A stretch of 64,000 nt of DNA from Microtetraspora malaysiensis (GCF_001528665.1 NZ_BBYJ01000010.1:62001-126000); one strand, 5' to 3'; shown: positions 8,420 to 17,574, numbered from the stretch's first letter. The notes: a model not told the origin generated them from the letters alone. Numbers and translations: made by a program.

Positions 8420-10717
8420 GTGGCGTCAAACGGTGGAAATCCCGATGAATCCCCGACAGGTGACGCCCTGCGCGAGGGGGATCCTCGCCGGGTCGGACCG
8501 TTCACCCTGCTCCGCCGGCTCGGCCAGGGCGGCATGGGCACCGTCTACCTCGGGCGCGCCCCCGGCGGCGACCCGGTCGCGGTCAAGCTCATCCACCCGC
8601 AGTGGGCCGCCGACCCCGACTTCCGCCGCCGCTTCACCCGCGAGATCTCCGCGGCCCAGCGCGTCGCCCGCTTCTGCACCGCCCCCGTCCTGGCCGCCGA
8701 CGTCGAGGGCGACACCGCCTATCTCGTCACCGAATATGTCCCGGGGCCCACGCTCCAGCAGGCCGTACGCGACCACGGGCCGCTCAGCGGCTCGCATCTC
8801 GAGAGCGTCGCGGTGAGCGTCGCGGTCGCACTGCAGGCCATCCACGCCGCCGGGATCGTCCATCGCGACCTCAAGCCGGGGAACGTCCTGTTGTCTCCGC
8901 TCGGTCCCAAGGTGATCGACTTCGGCATCGCCCAGCTCGCCGAAGCCGGCGCCAACGTCAGCAGCGCCATCGTCGGCACCCCCGCCTACATGCCCCCCGA
9001 ACAGGCCAGAGGCGAACACGTCACCCCCGCCTCCGACATCTTCGCCTGGGGCGCCCTCGTCGCCTACGCCGCCTCAGGCCACGCCCCCTTCGGCGACGGA
9101 CCACCGCCCAGCGTCCTCTACCGCGTCGTCCACCACGAACCCGACCTCACCGCACTCGAACCCCACCTACGCGCCACCGTCGCCCACACCCTCGCCAAAG
9201 ACCCCGCCCACCGCCCCACCGCGCAACAACTCCTCGACACCCTCACCCGCCGCACCCCCGCCGGTCAGGCCCCGTACGCGCGGGACAGCGCCGAGCCCGT
9301 TGAGACCAGTGGAACGCATGAGACCGGTGGGCCCGGCTCCACGGCGAGCACAGGCGGTATGGCGCACGAGGGCACGGTCGTCGCACGACGCAGGACCGGG
9401 GTCCTCGCCGGGGCGGCGGCCGCCGCCGTCGCGCTCCTGACGGCCGGGGTGGTCGTCGCCCTGCGGATCGGCGCGGCGGGCGGCGACGACGGTTCGCCGG
9501 GACAGGCGATCACCTCGCGGAGCGCGTCCGCGCCGCCCGCGGCCACCGCCGCCACCTCCCCCGCCGCGGCGGGAGGCGGGACCGGCGGGGAGTCCGACGA
9601 TGTGAAAAACAACGCGAAAGACGACACGACAGGCGACACGACAGACGGCGCGAACGACGGCGCGAAGGACGGCAACCCGCTGACCGGCCGTGCCGTCCGG
9701 CTCTATGTGAGCCCCGACGGCGACCCGGCCCGCCAGGCGTCTGCCTGGCAGGCGGCGGGGCGGCACGGCGACGCCGCCCTCATGCGGGCGCTCGCCCGGG
9801 TCCCGCGGTCGGTCTGGCTGGAGGCGCGCATGACCGACGCCGACGCCGCCCGGATCGTGAACACGGCACTCGACGCGGCAGGGAAGCAGGGGGCGGTCCC
9901 CGTGTTCGTCACGGACCGCCTGCCGCTGCGCGACTGCTACCCCAACGGCGCGCCCGACTCGCGGGCGTACGCGTCCTGGATCGGCGCGATCGCCACCGCC
10001 ATCGGCGACCGCCCGGCCGTGGTCGTCCTGGAGCCCAACAGCCTGAGCAAGGTCCCGGGCACGCCGGGCTGCGCCCTCGGTGGCCCGAACGGCGAGCAGA
10101 CCCGCTACGACCAGCTCTCCAGCGCGGTCAAGCGGCTCGGCGCACTCCCGCGGACCGCGGTCTACCTCGACGGCGGACAGCGGTACTGGCCGTCGATCGA
10201 GGACGCCGCGAGCCGCCTGATCAAGGCGGGCCTGGACCAGGCCGACGGATTCTTCCTCAACGCCTCCGGCTTCCAGCCGACCGACACCGTCGAGGCGTAC
10301 GGCGTGCGGCTGGCGAAATGCGTGCACCTCACGAAGACGGGCGGCGGGAGCCGCTGCCTCGGGCCCGAGGTGGACGCGGTTCCCGACGACACCCCGGGGC
10401 TGCCCCATTTCGTCATCGACACCGGCAGGAACGGCAGGGGCGAGTGGCGTCCGCCGGCCAAGAAATACAAGCAGGCCCAGGAGTGGTGCAACCCGCCCGG
10501 CCGGGGTCTCGGCCCGCGCCCCGCAACGGACACCGCGAGCGGGCTGGCCGACGCCTACCTGTGGATCCGCGACCCCACCAAGTCGAACGGCACCTGTACA
10601 CGCGGCGCCTCCGGGCCGGAGGACCCCGTCTACGGGCTGGTGGCGCCGCGCGGCGGCGAGTTCTGGCCGGACCTCGCCCTCCAGCGGGCCAAGGACGCCG
10701 TCCCGCCCCTGTCCTGA
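8420..10717 (+). CDS. Ser/Thr kinase with membrane segment and inactive-looking GH6 (cellulase-fold) ectodomain
   Basis: This 765-residue protein joins three parts. Residues about 27-285 are a Hanks-type kinase: glycine loop GQGGMGTVYLG, VAVK (K56), HRDLKPGN (D150), DFG (D167) and PPEQ. Residues about 328-350 form one membrane helix, after which a Thr/Asp-rich linker leads to the C-terminal half (about 419-765). That half is a glycoside hydrolase family 6 domain with PLRDC, EPNSL, VYLDGG, GFFLNASGF, FVIDTGRNGRGEW and DAYLWI motifs. The GH6 catalytic acid (Asp in EPD) is Asn540 and the base Asp of the PGExDG motif is Asn723. Asp505 (RDC) and Asp584 (YLDGG) are kept. I infer a receptor kinase sensing beta-glucan or a similar cell-wall ligand. 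Its close paralogue lies directly downstream. Confidence 0.9.
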   Translation: MASNGGNPDESPTGDALREGDPRRVGPFTLLRRLGQGGMGTVYLGRAPGGDPVAVKLIHPQWAADPDFRRRFTREISAAQRVARFCTAPVLAADVEGDTAYLVTEYVPGPTLQQAVRDHGPLSGSHLESVAVSVAVALQAIHAAGIVHRDLKPGNVLLSPLGPKVIDFGIAQLAEAGANVSSAIVGTPAYMPPEQARGEHVTPASDIFAWGALVAYAASGHAPFGDGPPPSVLYRVVHHEPDLTALEPHLRATVAHTLAKDPAHRPTAQQLLDTLTRRTPAGQAPYARDSAEPVETSGTHETGGPGSTASTGGMAHEGTVVARRRTGVLAGAAAAAVALLTAGVVVALRIGAAGGDDGSPGQAITSRSASAPPAATAATSPAAAGGGTGGESDDVKNNAKDDTTGDTTDGANDGAKDGNPLTGRAVRLYVSPDGDPARQASAWQAAGRHGDAALMRALARVPRSVWLEARMTDADAARIVNTALDAAGKQGAVPVFVTDRLPLRDCYPNGAPDSRAYASWIGAIATAIGDRPAVVVLEPNSLSKVPGTPGCALGGPNGEQTRYDQLSSAVKRLGALPRTAVYLDGGQRYWPSIEDAASRLIKAGLDQADGFFLNASGFQPTDTVEAYGVRLAKCVHLTKTGGGSRCLGPEVDAVPDDTPGLPHFVIDTGRNGRGEWRPPAKKYKQAQEWCNPPGRGLGPRPATDTASGLADAYLWIRDPTKSNGTCTRGASGPEDPVYGLVAPRGGEFWPDLALQRAKDAVPPLS

Positions 10718-10767
10718 CGACGGCGACCTCCGCGGCCGGCCGATCACGAGCACGCAGCGACCCACGG

Positions 10768-12924
10768 ATGGGACCGATGACGAACGATGACGTGGGCGAG
10801 CCGCTCCGCGACGGCGATCCCCGGGAGGCGGGCGGCTACCCGCTCCTGCGCCGTCTGGGGCAGGGCGGCATGGGCACCGTCTACCTCGGGCGCGCCCCCG
10901 GCGGCGACCCGGTCGCGGTCAAGCTCATCCACCCGCAGTGGGCCGCCGACCCCGACTTCCGCCGCCGCTTCACCCGCGAGATCTCCGCGGCCCAGCGCGT
11001 CGCCCGCTTCTGCACCGCCCCCGTCCTGGCCGCCGACGTCGAGGGCGACACCGCCTATCTCGTCACCGAATACGTCCCTGGACCCACCCTCCAGCAGGCC
11101 GTACGCGACCACGGGCCGCTGACCGGAGCGAGCCTGGAGGCGGTCGCGGTCAACGTGGCGGTGGCTCTGCGGGCGATCCACGACGCGGGCGTGGTGCATC
11201 GCGATCTGAAGCCCGCCAATGTCATCCTGTCGCCGGTCGGTCCCAAGGTGATCGACTTCGGCATCGCCCAGCTCGCCGAAGCCGGCGCCCACGTCAGCAG
11301 CGCCATCGTCGGCACCCCCGCCTACATGCCCCCCGAACAGGCCAGAGGCGAACACGTCACCCCCGCCTCCGACATCTTCGCCTGGGGCGCCCTCGTCGCC
11401 TACGCCGCCTCAGGCCACGCCCCCTTCGGCGACGGACCACCGCCCAGCGTCCTCTACCGCGTCGCCCACCACGAACCCAACCTCACCGCGCTCGAACCCG
11501 GCCTGCGCGCCACCGTCGCCCACGCCCTCGCCAAAGACCCCGCCCACCGCCCCACCGCGCAACAACTCCTCGACACCCTCACCCGCCCCGCCGCGGATGT
11601 CCGTACGGGCGGGGAAACGGATGCCGTCGAGAGCACCGAGGGTGGAACGGCGCTGAGCCGGCAGCGCCGCAAAAGGGTCGTCGCGGGCACCGCCGTCGCC
11701 GCGCTCGTCACGGCGGGCGTGCTCATCGCCACCCAGGCGCCGCAGGCGCGCGAGGGGCAGGGTGAGACGGCGCGATCCACCGCCGCGAGAGCCACACCAT
11801 CGGGCGAGCCGTCGCCGCCGCTCCCCTCGCCGGGAGCGACCGGAGCGACCGGAGCGGGGGCACAACCAGGCGGGCATCCGCTGGCGGGAGACGGCGTCCG
11901 GTTCTACGTCGCCCCGGACGGCGACGCGGCCCGCCAGGCGTCGATCTGGAAGGCGGCCGGGCGGGGCGGGGACGCGGCCCTCATGCGGGCGCTGGCCCGG
12001 GTGCCACAGGCGGTCTGGCTGGACCGCCTGACCCCGGCAGAGGCCGCCGCCACCGTCACCTCGGTCATGGGGACGGCGACCCCGCAGGGGACGGTGCCCG
12101 TCCTGGTCACCGACCACATCCCGCTGCGCATCTGCGAAGGCGGCGAGGACGGCGGCGCGGCCGACTCGGCCGGTTATCTCGCCTGGATCGACGCGATCGC
12201 CACCGCCATCGGGGACCACCCGGCCGTGGTCATCCTGGAACCCAACAGCCTCGTCATGCCGCCCGGGTCCCGAGAATGCGATCGCGACGGCCCGGAGGAG
12301 GCGGAGGCCAGGTTCCGCGACGTGGCGGCGGCGGTCGACCGGCTCGGCGAACTGCCGCGCACCGCCGTCTATCTCGACGGCGGCGTGGACGGCTGGCCCG
12401 ACCTCCGCACCTCCGCCCTCCGGCTGATCAGGGCGGGTGTCGACCGGACCGCCGGCTTCTACCTCAACGTGTACGACCACCAACCCACGCGACGTCTCAC
12501 CACTTATGGGACGAAGCTCTCCAAATGCCTCCAGGTCATGACGTCGAACGCGAGCGGGACCTGCACCGACGCCGAACTCGACGCCGTCTCCGTGGACCCC
12601 CCCGGGCTCGCCCACTTCGTGATCGACACGGCCCGGAACGGCAGGGGCGCGTGGCGCCCGCCCGCCGGAAAGTACGCGGACCCTCAGGAATGGTGCAACC
12701 CACCGGAGCGCGGCGCGGGTGTCCGCCCCACCACCGACACGGCGAACGAGCTGGCCGACGCCTACCTGTGGATCCGCCCGCCCGGCGCGTCCAGCGGCGC
12801 GTGCACCCGCGGCGGCCCCGGCCCCGAGGACCCGGCGTACGGAACCGTCGCCCCGCATTTCGGCGCGTGGTGGGACCGGCTGGCCCTCGAACGCGCGCGG
12901 AACGCCGTGCCGCCGCTGCGCTGA
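10768..12924 (+). CDS. paralogous Ser/Thr kinase with inactive-looking GH6 ectodomain
   Basis: This 718-residue protein has the same order as the preceding one. The kinase occupies residues about 22-285 (K52, D146 in HRD, D163 in DFG), a membrane helix lies near 304-323, a short Pro/Thr/Gly linker follows, and the GH6-like domain covers 371-718. The ectodomain is more degenerate: RDC has become RIC (Ile455), EPD is EPNSL (Asn493), and the base Asp position is Ser676. VYLDGG (Asp537) and FVIDTARNGRGAW remain. All kinase catalytic residues are intact, so only the sensor part has lost enzyme activity. The start may be ATG 10768 or ATG 10777. The gene begins 50 bases after its paralogue and is probably co-transcribed. 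Confidence 0.9.
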   Translation: MGPMTNDDVGEPLRDGDPREAGGYPLLRRLGQGGMGTVYLGRAPGGDPVAVKLIHPQWAADPDFRRRFTREISAAQRVARFCTAPVLAADVEGDTAYLVTEYVPGPTLQQAVRDHGPLTGASLEAVAVNVAVALRAIHDAGVVHRDLKPANVILSPVGPKVIDFGIAQLAEAGAHVSSAIVGTPAYMPPEQARGEHVTPASDIFAWGALVAYAASGHAPFGDGPPPSVLYRVAHHEPNLTALEPGLRATVAHALAKDPAHRPTAQQLLDTLTRPAADVRTGGETDAVESTEGGTALSRQRRKRVVAGTAVAALVTAGVLIATQAPQAREGQGETARSTAARATPSGEPSPPLPSPGATGATGAGAQPGGHPLAGDGVRFYVAPDGDAARQASIWKAAGRGGDAALMRALARVPQAVWLDRLTPAEAAATVTSVMGTATPQGTVPVLVTDHIPLRICEGGEDGGAADSAGYLAWIDAIATAIGDHPAVVILEPNSLVMPPGSRECDRDGPEEAEARFRDVAAAVDRLGELPRTAVYLDGGVDGWPDLRTSALRLIRAGVDRTAGFYLNVYDHQPTRRLTTYGTKLSKCLQVMTSNASGTCTDAELDAVSVDPPGLAHFVIDTARNGRGAWRPPAGKYADPQEWCNPPERGAGVRPTTDTANELADAYLWIRPPGASSGACTRGGPGPEDPAYGTVAPHFGAWWDRLALERARNAVPPLR

Positions 12925-13008
12925 GGGCGTAGGCGGCGGGGGACGGGGTTCTGTCGGCCCAGGATGCTAAGAATCTCGCATCGCCCCCGACGAGCGAAGG
13001 GACGTCCG

Positions 13009-13401
13009 ATGGCGTTGGTCACCTTCCGCGATGAGACCGCGACCGGCAGGTCGCTGGACGAGTTCGTCCTGCCCGGCCTGCCCGAACGGATCACCGCCCG
13101 AGAGCTGGTACGGCTGCGCGTGCGCGAGGAGGTCGCCCGATACAACGCGGCTCCGTCGGCTCACTTCCGCGGCCTGGTCCGGCCGACCGAGGCCGAGGCC
13201 GAGCTGAACGGCTACCGGATGCGCGCCGCCCGCAGGCTCGACTGGGAGCGGCAGGCCGACGCCGCCGAGGCGGCGTTCGCCCGCAACGGCTTCATCCTCC
13301 TGGTCGGCGACCGGCAGATCGAGGACCTGGCCGACGAGATCGACCTGACGGCCGACCCCGTGGTGTCCTTCGTCAAGCTCGTTCCCCTGGTCGGGGGCTG
13401 A
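13009..13401 (+). CDS. hypothetical protein paired with DUF4132 gene
   Basis: A 130-residue protein I do not recognise. It starts MALVTFRDETATGRSLDEFV, is rich in Arg and Glu, and ends DLTADPVVSFVKLVPLVGG. There is no signal peptide or membrane helix, so it should be cytoplasmic. The middle (about 50-95) is predicted helical and includes an Arg/Glu-alternating stretch. GAAGGGA at about 12995-13001 supports the ATG at 13009. It precedes the DUF4132 gene by 70 bases on the same strand and is likely functionally tied to it. Confidence 0.7.
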   Translation: MALVTFRDETATGRSLDEFVLPGLPERITARELVRLRVREEVARYNAAPSAHFRGLVRPTEAEAELNGYRMRAARRLDWERQADAAEAAFARNGFILLVGDRQIEDLADEIDLTADPVVSFVKLVPLVGG

Positions 13402-13471
13402 CCGTGGGCGTCGTCGACGAGCTTGCCCACCGGTCCGGCCCGCCGTTCGAGAAGGGCGACCGCATGCTGTC

Positions 13472-15892
13472 GTGATCCTCCCCACGGAGTTCCTCCTCGA
13501 CGACATCCTCAACGACATCGCCGTCGCCGATCCGGCCGTCGCCCCGCCACATCAAGGGATGATCCTGATGCCCCTCTCTCCCGCCGCGCTGACCCTGCGC
13601 GCGCTCATGACCGACCCGGCCGCCACCGGCGACCCGTGGTTCGAGCAGTCCTACCTGACCGCCTCCGACCTGGGCACGCTCCTGCCGTACGCGTACCGGA
13701 CGACGGGGAGCGGACGCACGTCGATCTCGGCGAGGTTCGTGGTGGAGGACGCCGTCAAGGAGCGCCAGCCGTCGTTCACGCCGGAGGCGTGCGCCGACCT
13801 GTTCCTGGCCCTCGTGGACGGGCTGCCGGAACGCGAGTGGTCCGACCTTCCCCTGGCGGCGGCGGCGCTGGTGCGCTGCCCCGGCGGCCCGCCGCATGCC
13901 GACCTCGCCGAGCCCGCGCGGGAACTGGTGCGCTTCCACCTCGCCGCGGACCGCGTCGAGCACCCGCACGCGCTGCTGGTGGTCGCCGGGCTCGCCGGGC
14001 TGGACGAGGAGGTGGCCGCGGTGCTCAGGGACGCGCCGGGTTCGATCGCCGTGGGCGAGATCGACCTGCTGCTCGGGTGGGAGGCGGAGCGCCGGGCCCT
14101 GCTGGCCGAGGTCACCGAGAGGAGCTACGGCTGCCCTCCCCCGCTGCCCGACGCCTGGGAGCGGCTGGCCGCGATCCCGGAGTACGCGGCCTTCGCCCGC
14201 TCCGCGCTGGAAGCCGCCGACGCCAGGGTCGCCGCCATCCACGCGGGCGAGATCCCCTATCGCGCCGACCGCGCCTTCGACGACAAGGAGAAGGACGTGC
14301 TCGGCCGGGCCGTACGGCTGGCGCTGCGACAGGACGAACCGTGGCTGCCCGACCTTTTCGACCGGCTGGCGCGCGGCGTGGCCGTGGCGCCCACCGCGGC
14401 GCGGACGCTGCCCTCCCAGGGCCTGCTGTACGAGATGGCCCGCGCCGCCGTGGAGTTCCCGACCCCGGAGGCGATCGACGCGCTGCGGGCCGCGCGGGAG
14501 GTGACGCGGCACGCGAGCGTGCCCAAGCGACTCGACCGCACGACCAAGGGGATCGAACGCGCGCTGGCCGATCGGGTCGAGGTGGCCTTCCGGATGCCGG
14601 ACCTCGGGTTCGAGCCGGGCGGCCGGCTCCGCGTGCCCCTCGGCGGGCACGCGGCCGTGATCTCCGTCGGCGACGACGTCGAGCTGACCTGGTGGCAGGG
14701 TGACAAACGGCTCAAAGGGGTGCCCGCGGCGGTACGGCGAGACCACGCCGACGAGGTCAAGCGCCTGCGCGACCTGACCGGGCGAGCCCGCCGGCAGCTC
14801 ACCACGCTGATCCGCGCGCTGGAGGCGGGATTCCCCGGCGAGACCGCCCATCCGTACGCGACCTGGCGGCGGCTGGCCGGCCATCCGATCGCCGGGACCG
14901 TCGCGCGGCGGCTGATCTGGGAGATCGAGGTCTCCCCCGGGCGGCGGGTGAGCGTACTGGGCGGCGCCTCGGACACCGACATCGCCGGAATCGCCGGGGT
15001 CGCGCCGCCACCCGACGCCCCGGTCCGGCTGTGGCATCCGGCCCGCGCCTCTCTCGACGACGTTCGCGCCTGGCGCGAACGGGTCAGCGAGGAGCGGATC
15101 AGGCAGCCGTTCAAGCAGGCGTTCCGCGAGATCTACCCACTCACCCCCGCGGAGGAGCGCACCGGCGGCTACTCCAACCGGTTCGCCGCCCACGTGGTGG
15201 ACTACCGGAAGCTGTACGCGCTGTTCAAGCAACGCGGCTGGGCGGCCGACATGCTGGGCCCGTGGGACGGTGGCCGCCACGGCGAGGCCCAGTGCGTGCT
15301 GGCCGGAGGACGCTGGCGGGCGTCGTTCCTCCACGAGGCCGACGATTCGGGCGAGCACGCCACCACCGACCAGATCCGCTTCAATCGCAACGAAAACGGC
15401 GAGTGGCGGCAGGTGGCGCTCACCGAGGTGCCGCCGCTGGTGTTCAGCGAGGCGATGCGGGACGTGGACCTGTTCATCGCGGTCACGTCGATCGCCACCG
15501 ATCCCGGGTGGGCCGACCGCGGCGACGGCCACCGCGACTACTGGCATACTGCCGCCTTCGGCCCGCTGCCGCCGTCGGCCGAGGTCCGTCGGGACGCGCT
15601 GGCCCGCCTGCTGCCGCGCACCGCGATCGCGGAGCGCTGCGTCCTGACGGACCGCTATTTGATGGTCCGGGGCGATCTGCGGAGCTACCGGATCCATCTG
15701 GGCAGCGCCAACATCCTCATGGATCCCAGCGACGTCTACCTGTGCGTCGTCAGCGCCCCGCACGCGGCCGACGACGTCTTCCTGCCGTTCGAGGAGGACG
15801 GGCGACTCGGGCTGATCCTCAGTAAGGCGTTCCTGCTGGCTCGCGACAGCGAGATCGAGGACGAGTCCATCCTGCGGCAGATCAAGGGGTGA
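13472..15892 (+). CDS. DUF4132 domain protein (MolR-like)
   Basis: An 806-residue protein whose C-terminal half resembles the DUF4132 family, to which E. coli MolR belongs. The marker region is at about residues 405-445: VELTWWQGDKRLKGVPAAVR, with the helical stretch RLRDLTGRARRQLTTLIRAL after it. Residues 545-650 (FKQAFREIYPLTPAEERTGG, then YSNRFAAHVVDYRKL) are also typical of the family. The N-terminal half is helical and repeat-like. The biochemical role is not established. The GTG at 13472 overlaps the stop of a 23-codon frame (13404-13475) as GTGA; an ATG at 13559 is an alternative start. A 16-bp stem follows the gene at 15931. Confidence 0.8.
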   Translation: MILPTEFLLDDILNDIAVADPAVAPPHQGMILMPLSPAALTLRALMTDPAATGDPWFEQSYLTASDLGTLLPYAYRTTGSGRTSISARFVVEDAVKERQPSFTPEACADLFLALVDGLPEREWSDLPLAAAALVRCPGGPPHADLAEPARELVRFHLAADRVEHPHALLVVAGLAGLDEEVAAVLRDAPGSIAVGEIDLLLGWEAERRALLAEVTERSYGCPPPLPDAWERLAAIPEYAAFARSALEAADARVAAIHAGEIPYRADRAFDDKEKDVLGRAVRLALRQDEPWLPDLFDRLARGVAVAPTAARTLPSQGLLYEMARAAVEFPTPEAIDALRAAREVTRHASVPKRLDRTTKGIERALADRVEVAFRMPDLGFEPGGRLRVPLGGHAAVISVGDDVELTWWQGDKRLKGVPAAVRRDHADEVKRLRDLTGRARRQLTTLIRALEAGFPGETAHPYATWRRLAGHPIAGTVARRLIWEIEVSPGRRVSVLGGASDTDIAGIAGVAPPPDAPVRLWHPARASLDDVRAWRERVSEERIRQPFKQAFREIYPLTPAEERTGGYSNRFAAHVVDYRKLYALFKQRGWAADMLGPWDGGRHGEAQCVLAGGRWRASFLHEADDSGEHATTDQIRFNRNENGEWRQVALTEVPPLVFSEAMRDVDLFIAVTSIATDPGWADRGDGHRDYWHTAAFGPLPPSAEVRRDALARLLPRTAIAERCVLTDRYLMVRGDLRSYRIHLGSANILMDPSDVYLCVVSAPHAADDVFLPFEEDGRLGLILSKAFLLARDSEIEDESILRQIKG

Positions 15893-15930
15893 CCCGGCAC
15901 GCCTCTCCCGTGCCATGCCGTACGGCCGCG

Positions 15931-15980
15931 GGACGCGCTCCGTGCCGCTCCCCACACAACCACCGGCACGGGGCGCGTCC
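15931..15980 (+). terminator. stem-loop terminator after DUF4132 gene
   Basis: GGACGCGCTCCGTGCC (15931-15946) pairs with 15965-15980, 16 bp with one G-U pair, around an 18-base loop. It begins 39 bases after the stop codon. Confidence 0.6.
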
Positions 15981-16023
15981 TCGGACGATGGCAGGGCGGC
16001 GCCCCGGGCCGTAGCCTGTGATC

Positions 16024-16503
16024 GTGGCCGACCTCACTTCGCCCCCGCACAGGGTTCCCACCGGGAGCGGCGGGGGGACGCTGATCTCCATGGCCGTGAT
16101 CGTCACCGGCCTGGCGCTCGCCGTCACCGCGGTCCTTCCCTGGGCCGGGGTGACGGCGGAGTTCGGCCTGGTGGGCACCGAGCTCACCCAGGCGATCCGC
16201 GGCATCGACCGGGCCCCGGGCTGGTTCGTCCTGGGCGCGGGCGTCACGGCCACGCTGCTGGGCGTTCTCGGGATGACGCGGAGCCGGCTGTTCACCGGGT
16301 TCGCGATCCTGCCCGGCGCCGTCGCCGCGTTCGCGCTGGCCATGTTCCTGACCGATCCGCAGGAGTGGGTCGAGCGGCTGAGCTTCCGCATCCCCGGCCT
16401 GGTGGACGTGCATCCCACCGTTCAGTACGGCTGGTTCGCCGCTCTGATCGCCTCCGTCGTGGTCGCCGCCCTGGCCGCCGCCGCCCTCCTGCGCCGCCGC
16501 TGA
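16024..16503 (+). CDS. small integral membrane protein
   Basis: A 159-residue protein with four hydrophobic helices (roughly residues 18-42, 58-78, 82-104 and 136-156) and a short Arg-rich tail. It is not identified further; the layout resembles tryptophan-associated membrane proteins of actinobacteria only in topology. GTG at 16024 is preceded by TAGCCT (16012-16017) with six bases between, which fits a leaderless start; GTG at 16018 is less likely because it falls inside that spacer. It converges with era at 16668; the 164 bases between show no clear element. Confidence 0.65.
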   Translation: MADLTSPPHRVPTGSGGGTLISMAVIVTGLALAVTAVLPWAGVTAEFGLVGTELTQAIRGIDRAPGWFVLGAGVTATLLGVLGMTRSRLFTGFAILPGAVAAFALAMFLTDPQEWVERLSFRIPGLVDVHPTVQYGWFAALIASVVVAALAAAALLRRR

Positions 16504-16667
16504 CGGCACGGCCCCGGCCCGGCGAACCGCCGCCCGCGACCTCCACCCGCGCGATCGGCCCGCGGCGCCGGTTACCGCGATCCCACGCCCTGAAGGCGGA
16601 CACCCGCCGCCGCGAGGTCGTGGCGGCGGAGGCCGGACGGCCGCCCACGTTCGAGAGGCCCCCGGAC

Positions 16668-17573
16668 TCAGTCGTAGAAGCCGAGGCGGCGGAGCTGCTT
16701 GGGGTCGCGCTGCCACTCCTTGGCGACCTTGACCCGCAGGTCGAGGTAGACGCGAGTGCCGAGCAGGGCCTCGATCTGCCTACGTGCCCGGGTGCCGACA
16801 TCCTTGAGCCGGGCGCCCCCCGGACCGATCACGATCGCCTTCTGCGACGGCCGCTCCACGAACATGTGGGCGTAGATGTCGAGGAGGTCGTCCCGGCCCT
16901 CGCGCGGGCCCATCTCCTCCACGACGACCGCGATCGAGTGCGGCAGCTCGTCCCGGACCCCTTCGAGGGCCGCCTCGCGGATCAACTCGGCGACGAGGAC
17001 CTGCTCGGGCTCGTCGGTCAGCTCGCCCCCGGCGTACAGGGGCGGGGACTCGGGCAGCCGCGCGGTGAGCAGATCGACGAGCACGTCGAGCTGTTCACCA
17101 CTCTCGGCGGAGACCGGCACGATCTCCTCGAAGTTCGCCAGGGACGAGACCGCGAGGAGTTGCTCGGCGATCTGCTGGCGGCTGGCGAGGTCACACTTGG
17201 TCACCACGGCGACGAGCGGCGTCTTCTTAACCGCGGCGATCTTCTCGGCGATGAACCTGTCGCCCTTGCCGATCGGCTCGTTGGCCGGCACGCAGAAGCC
17301 GATCAGGTCCACCTCGGTCAGCGTGGACAGCACGAGGCTGTCGAGCCGCTCGCCGAGCAGGGTGCGCGGCCGGTGCAGGCCGGGGGTGTCCACGATGACG
17401 AGCTGTGCGTCGGGCCGGTGCACGATCCCGCGGATGACCCGCCGCGTGGTCTGCGGCTTGGACGAGGTGATGGCCACCTTCGTGCCGACCAGCGCGTTCA
17501 TCAGCGTGGACTTGCCCACGTTCGGCCGCCCGACGAAGCAGGCGAAACCGGCGCGGAATTCGGGAGTGCTCAC
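16668..17573 (-). CDS. era: GTPase Era
   Basis: This 301-residue GTPase binds the 3' end of 16S rRNA and assists 30S assembly. The G domain has GRPNVGKS (G1, about residues 15-22), DTPG (G3) and TKCD (G4). The C-terminal KH domain includes AIVIGPGGARLKDVGTRARR, the RNA-binding GxxG loop. Length and order match bacterial Era. GTG at 17571-17573 comes directly after the stop of the cytidine-deaminase-like gene with one base between, so the two are co-transcribed. The neighbours ybeY and rsmE also act on ribosomal RNA, as is usual for this block. Confidence 0.97.
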   Translation of the reverse strand: MSTPEFRAGFACFVGRPNVGKSTLMNALVGTKVAITSSKPQTTRRVIRGIVHRPDAQLVIVDTPGLHRPRTLLGERLDSLVLSTLTEVDLIGFCVPANEPIGKGDRFIAEKIAAVKKTPLVAVVTKCDLASRQQIAEQLLAVSSLANFEEIVPVSAESGEQLDVLVDLLTARLPESPPLYAGGELTDEPEQVLVAELIREAALEGVRDELPHSIAVVVEEMGPREGRDDLLDIYAHMFVERPSQKAIVIGPGGARLKDVGTRARRQIEALLGTRVYLDLRVKVAKEWQRDPKQLRRLGFYD

Positions 17574-17574
17574 G

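Noticed and set aside
10318-10767. Upstream extension of the second kinase gene into the first
   Set aside because: The extension lies in another frame of the GH6 part of the first kinase and gives Arg-rich nonsense; the start near 10768 matches the paralogue.
13373-15955. An 860-codon open frame antisense to the DUF4132 gene
   Set aside because: It is opposite a gene with recognised motifs and consists of Arg/Gly/Pro-rich nonsense typical of reading high-GC genes on the other strand.
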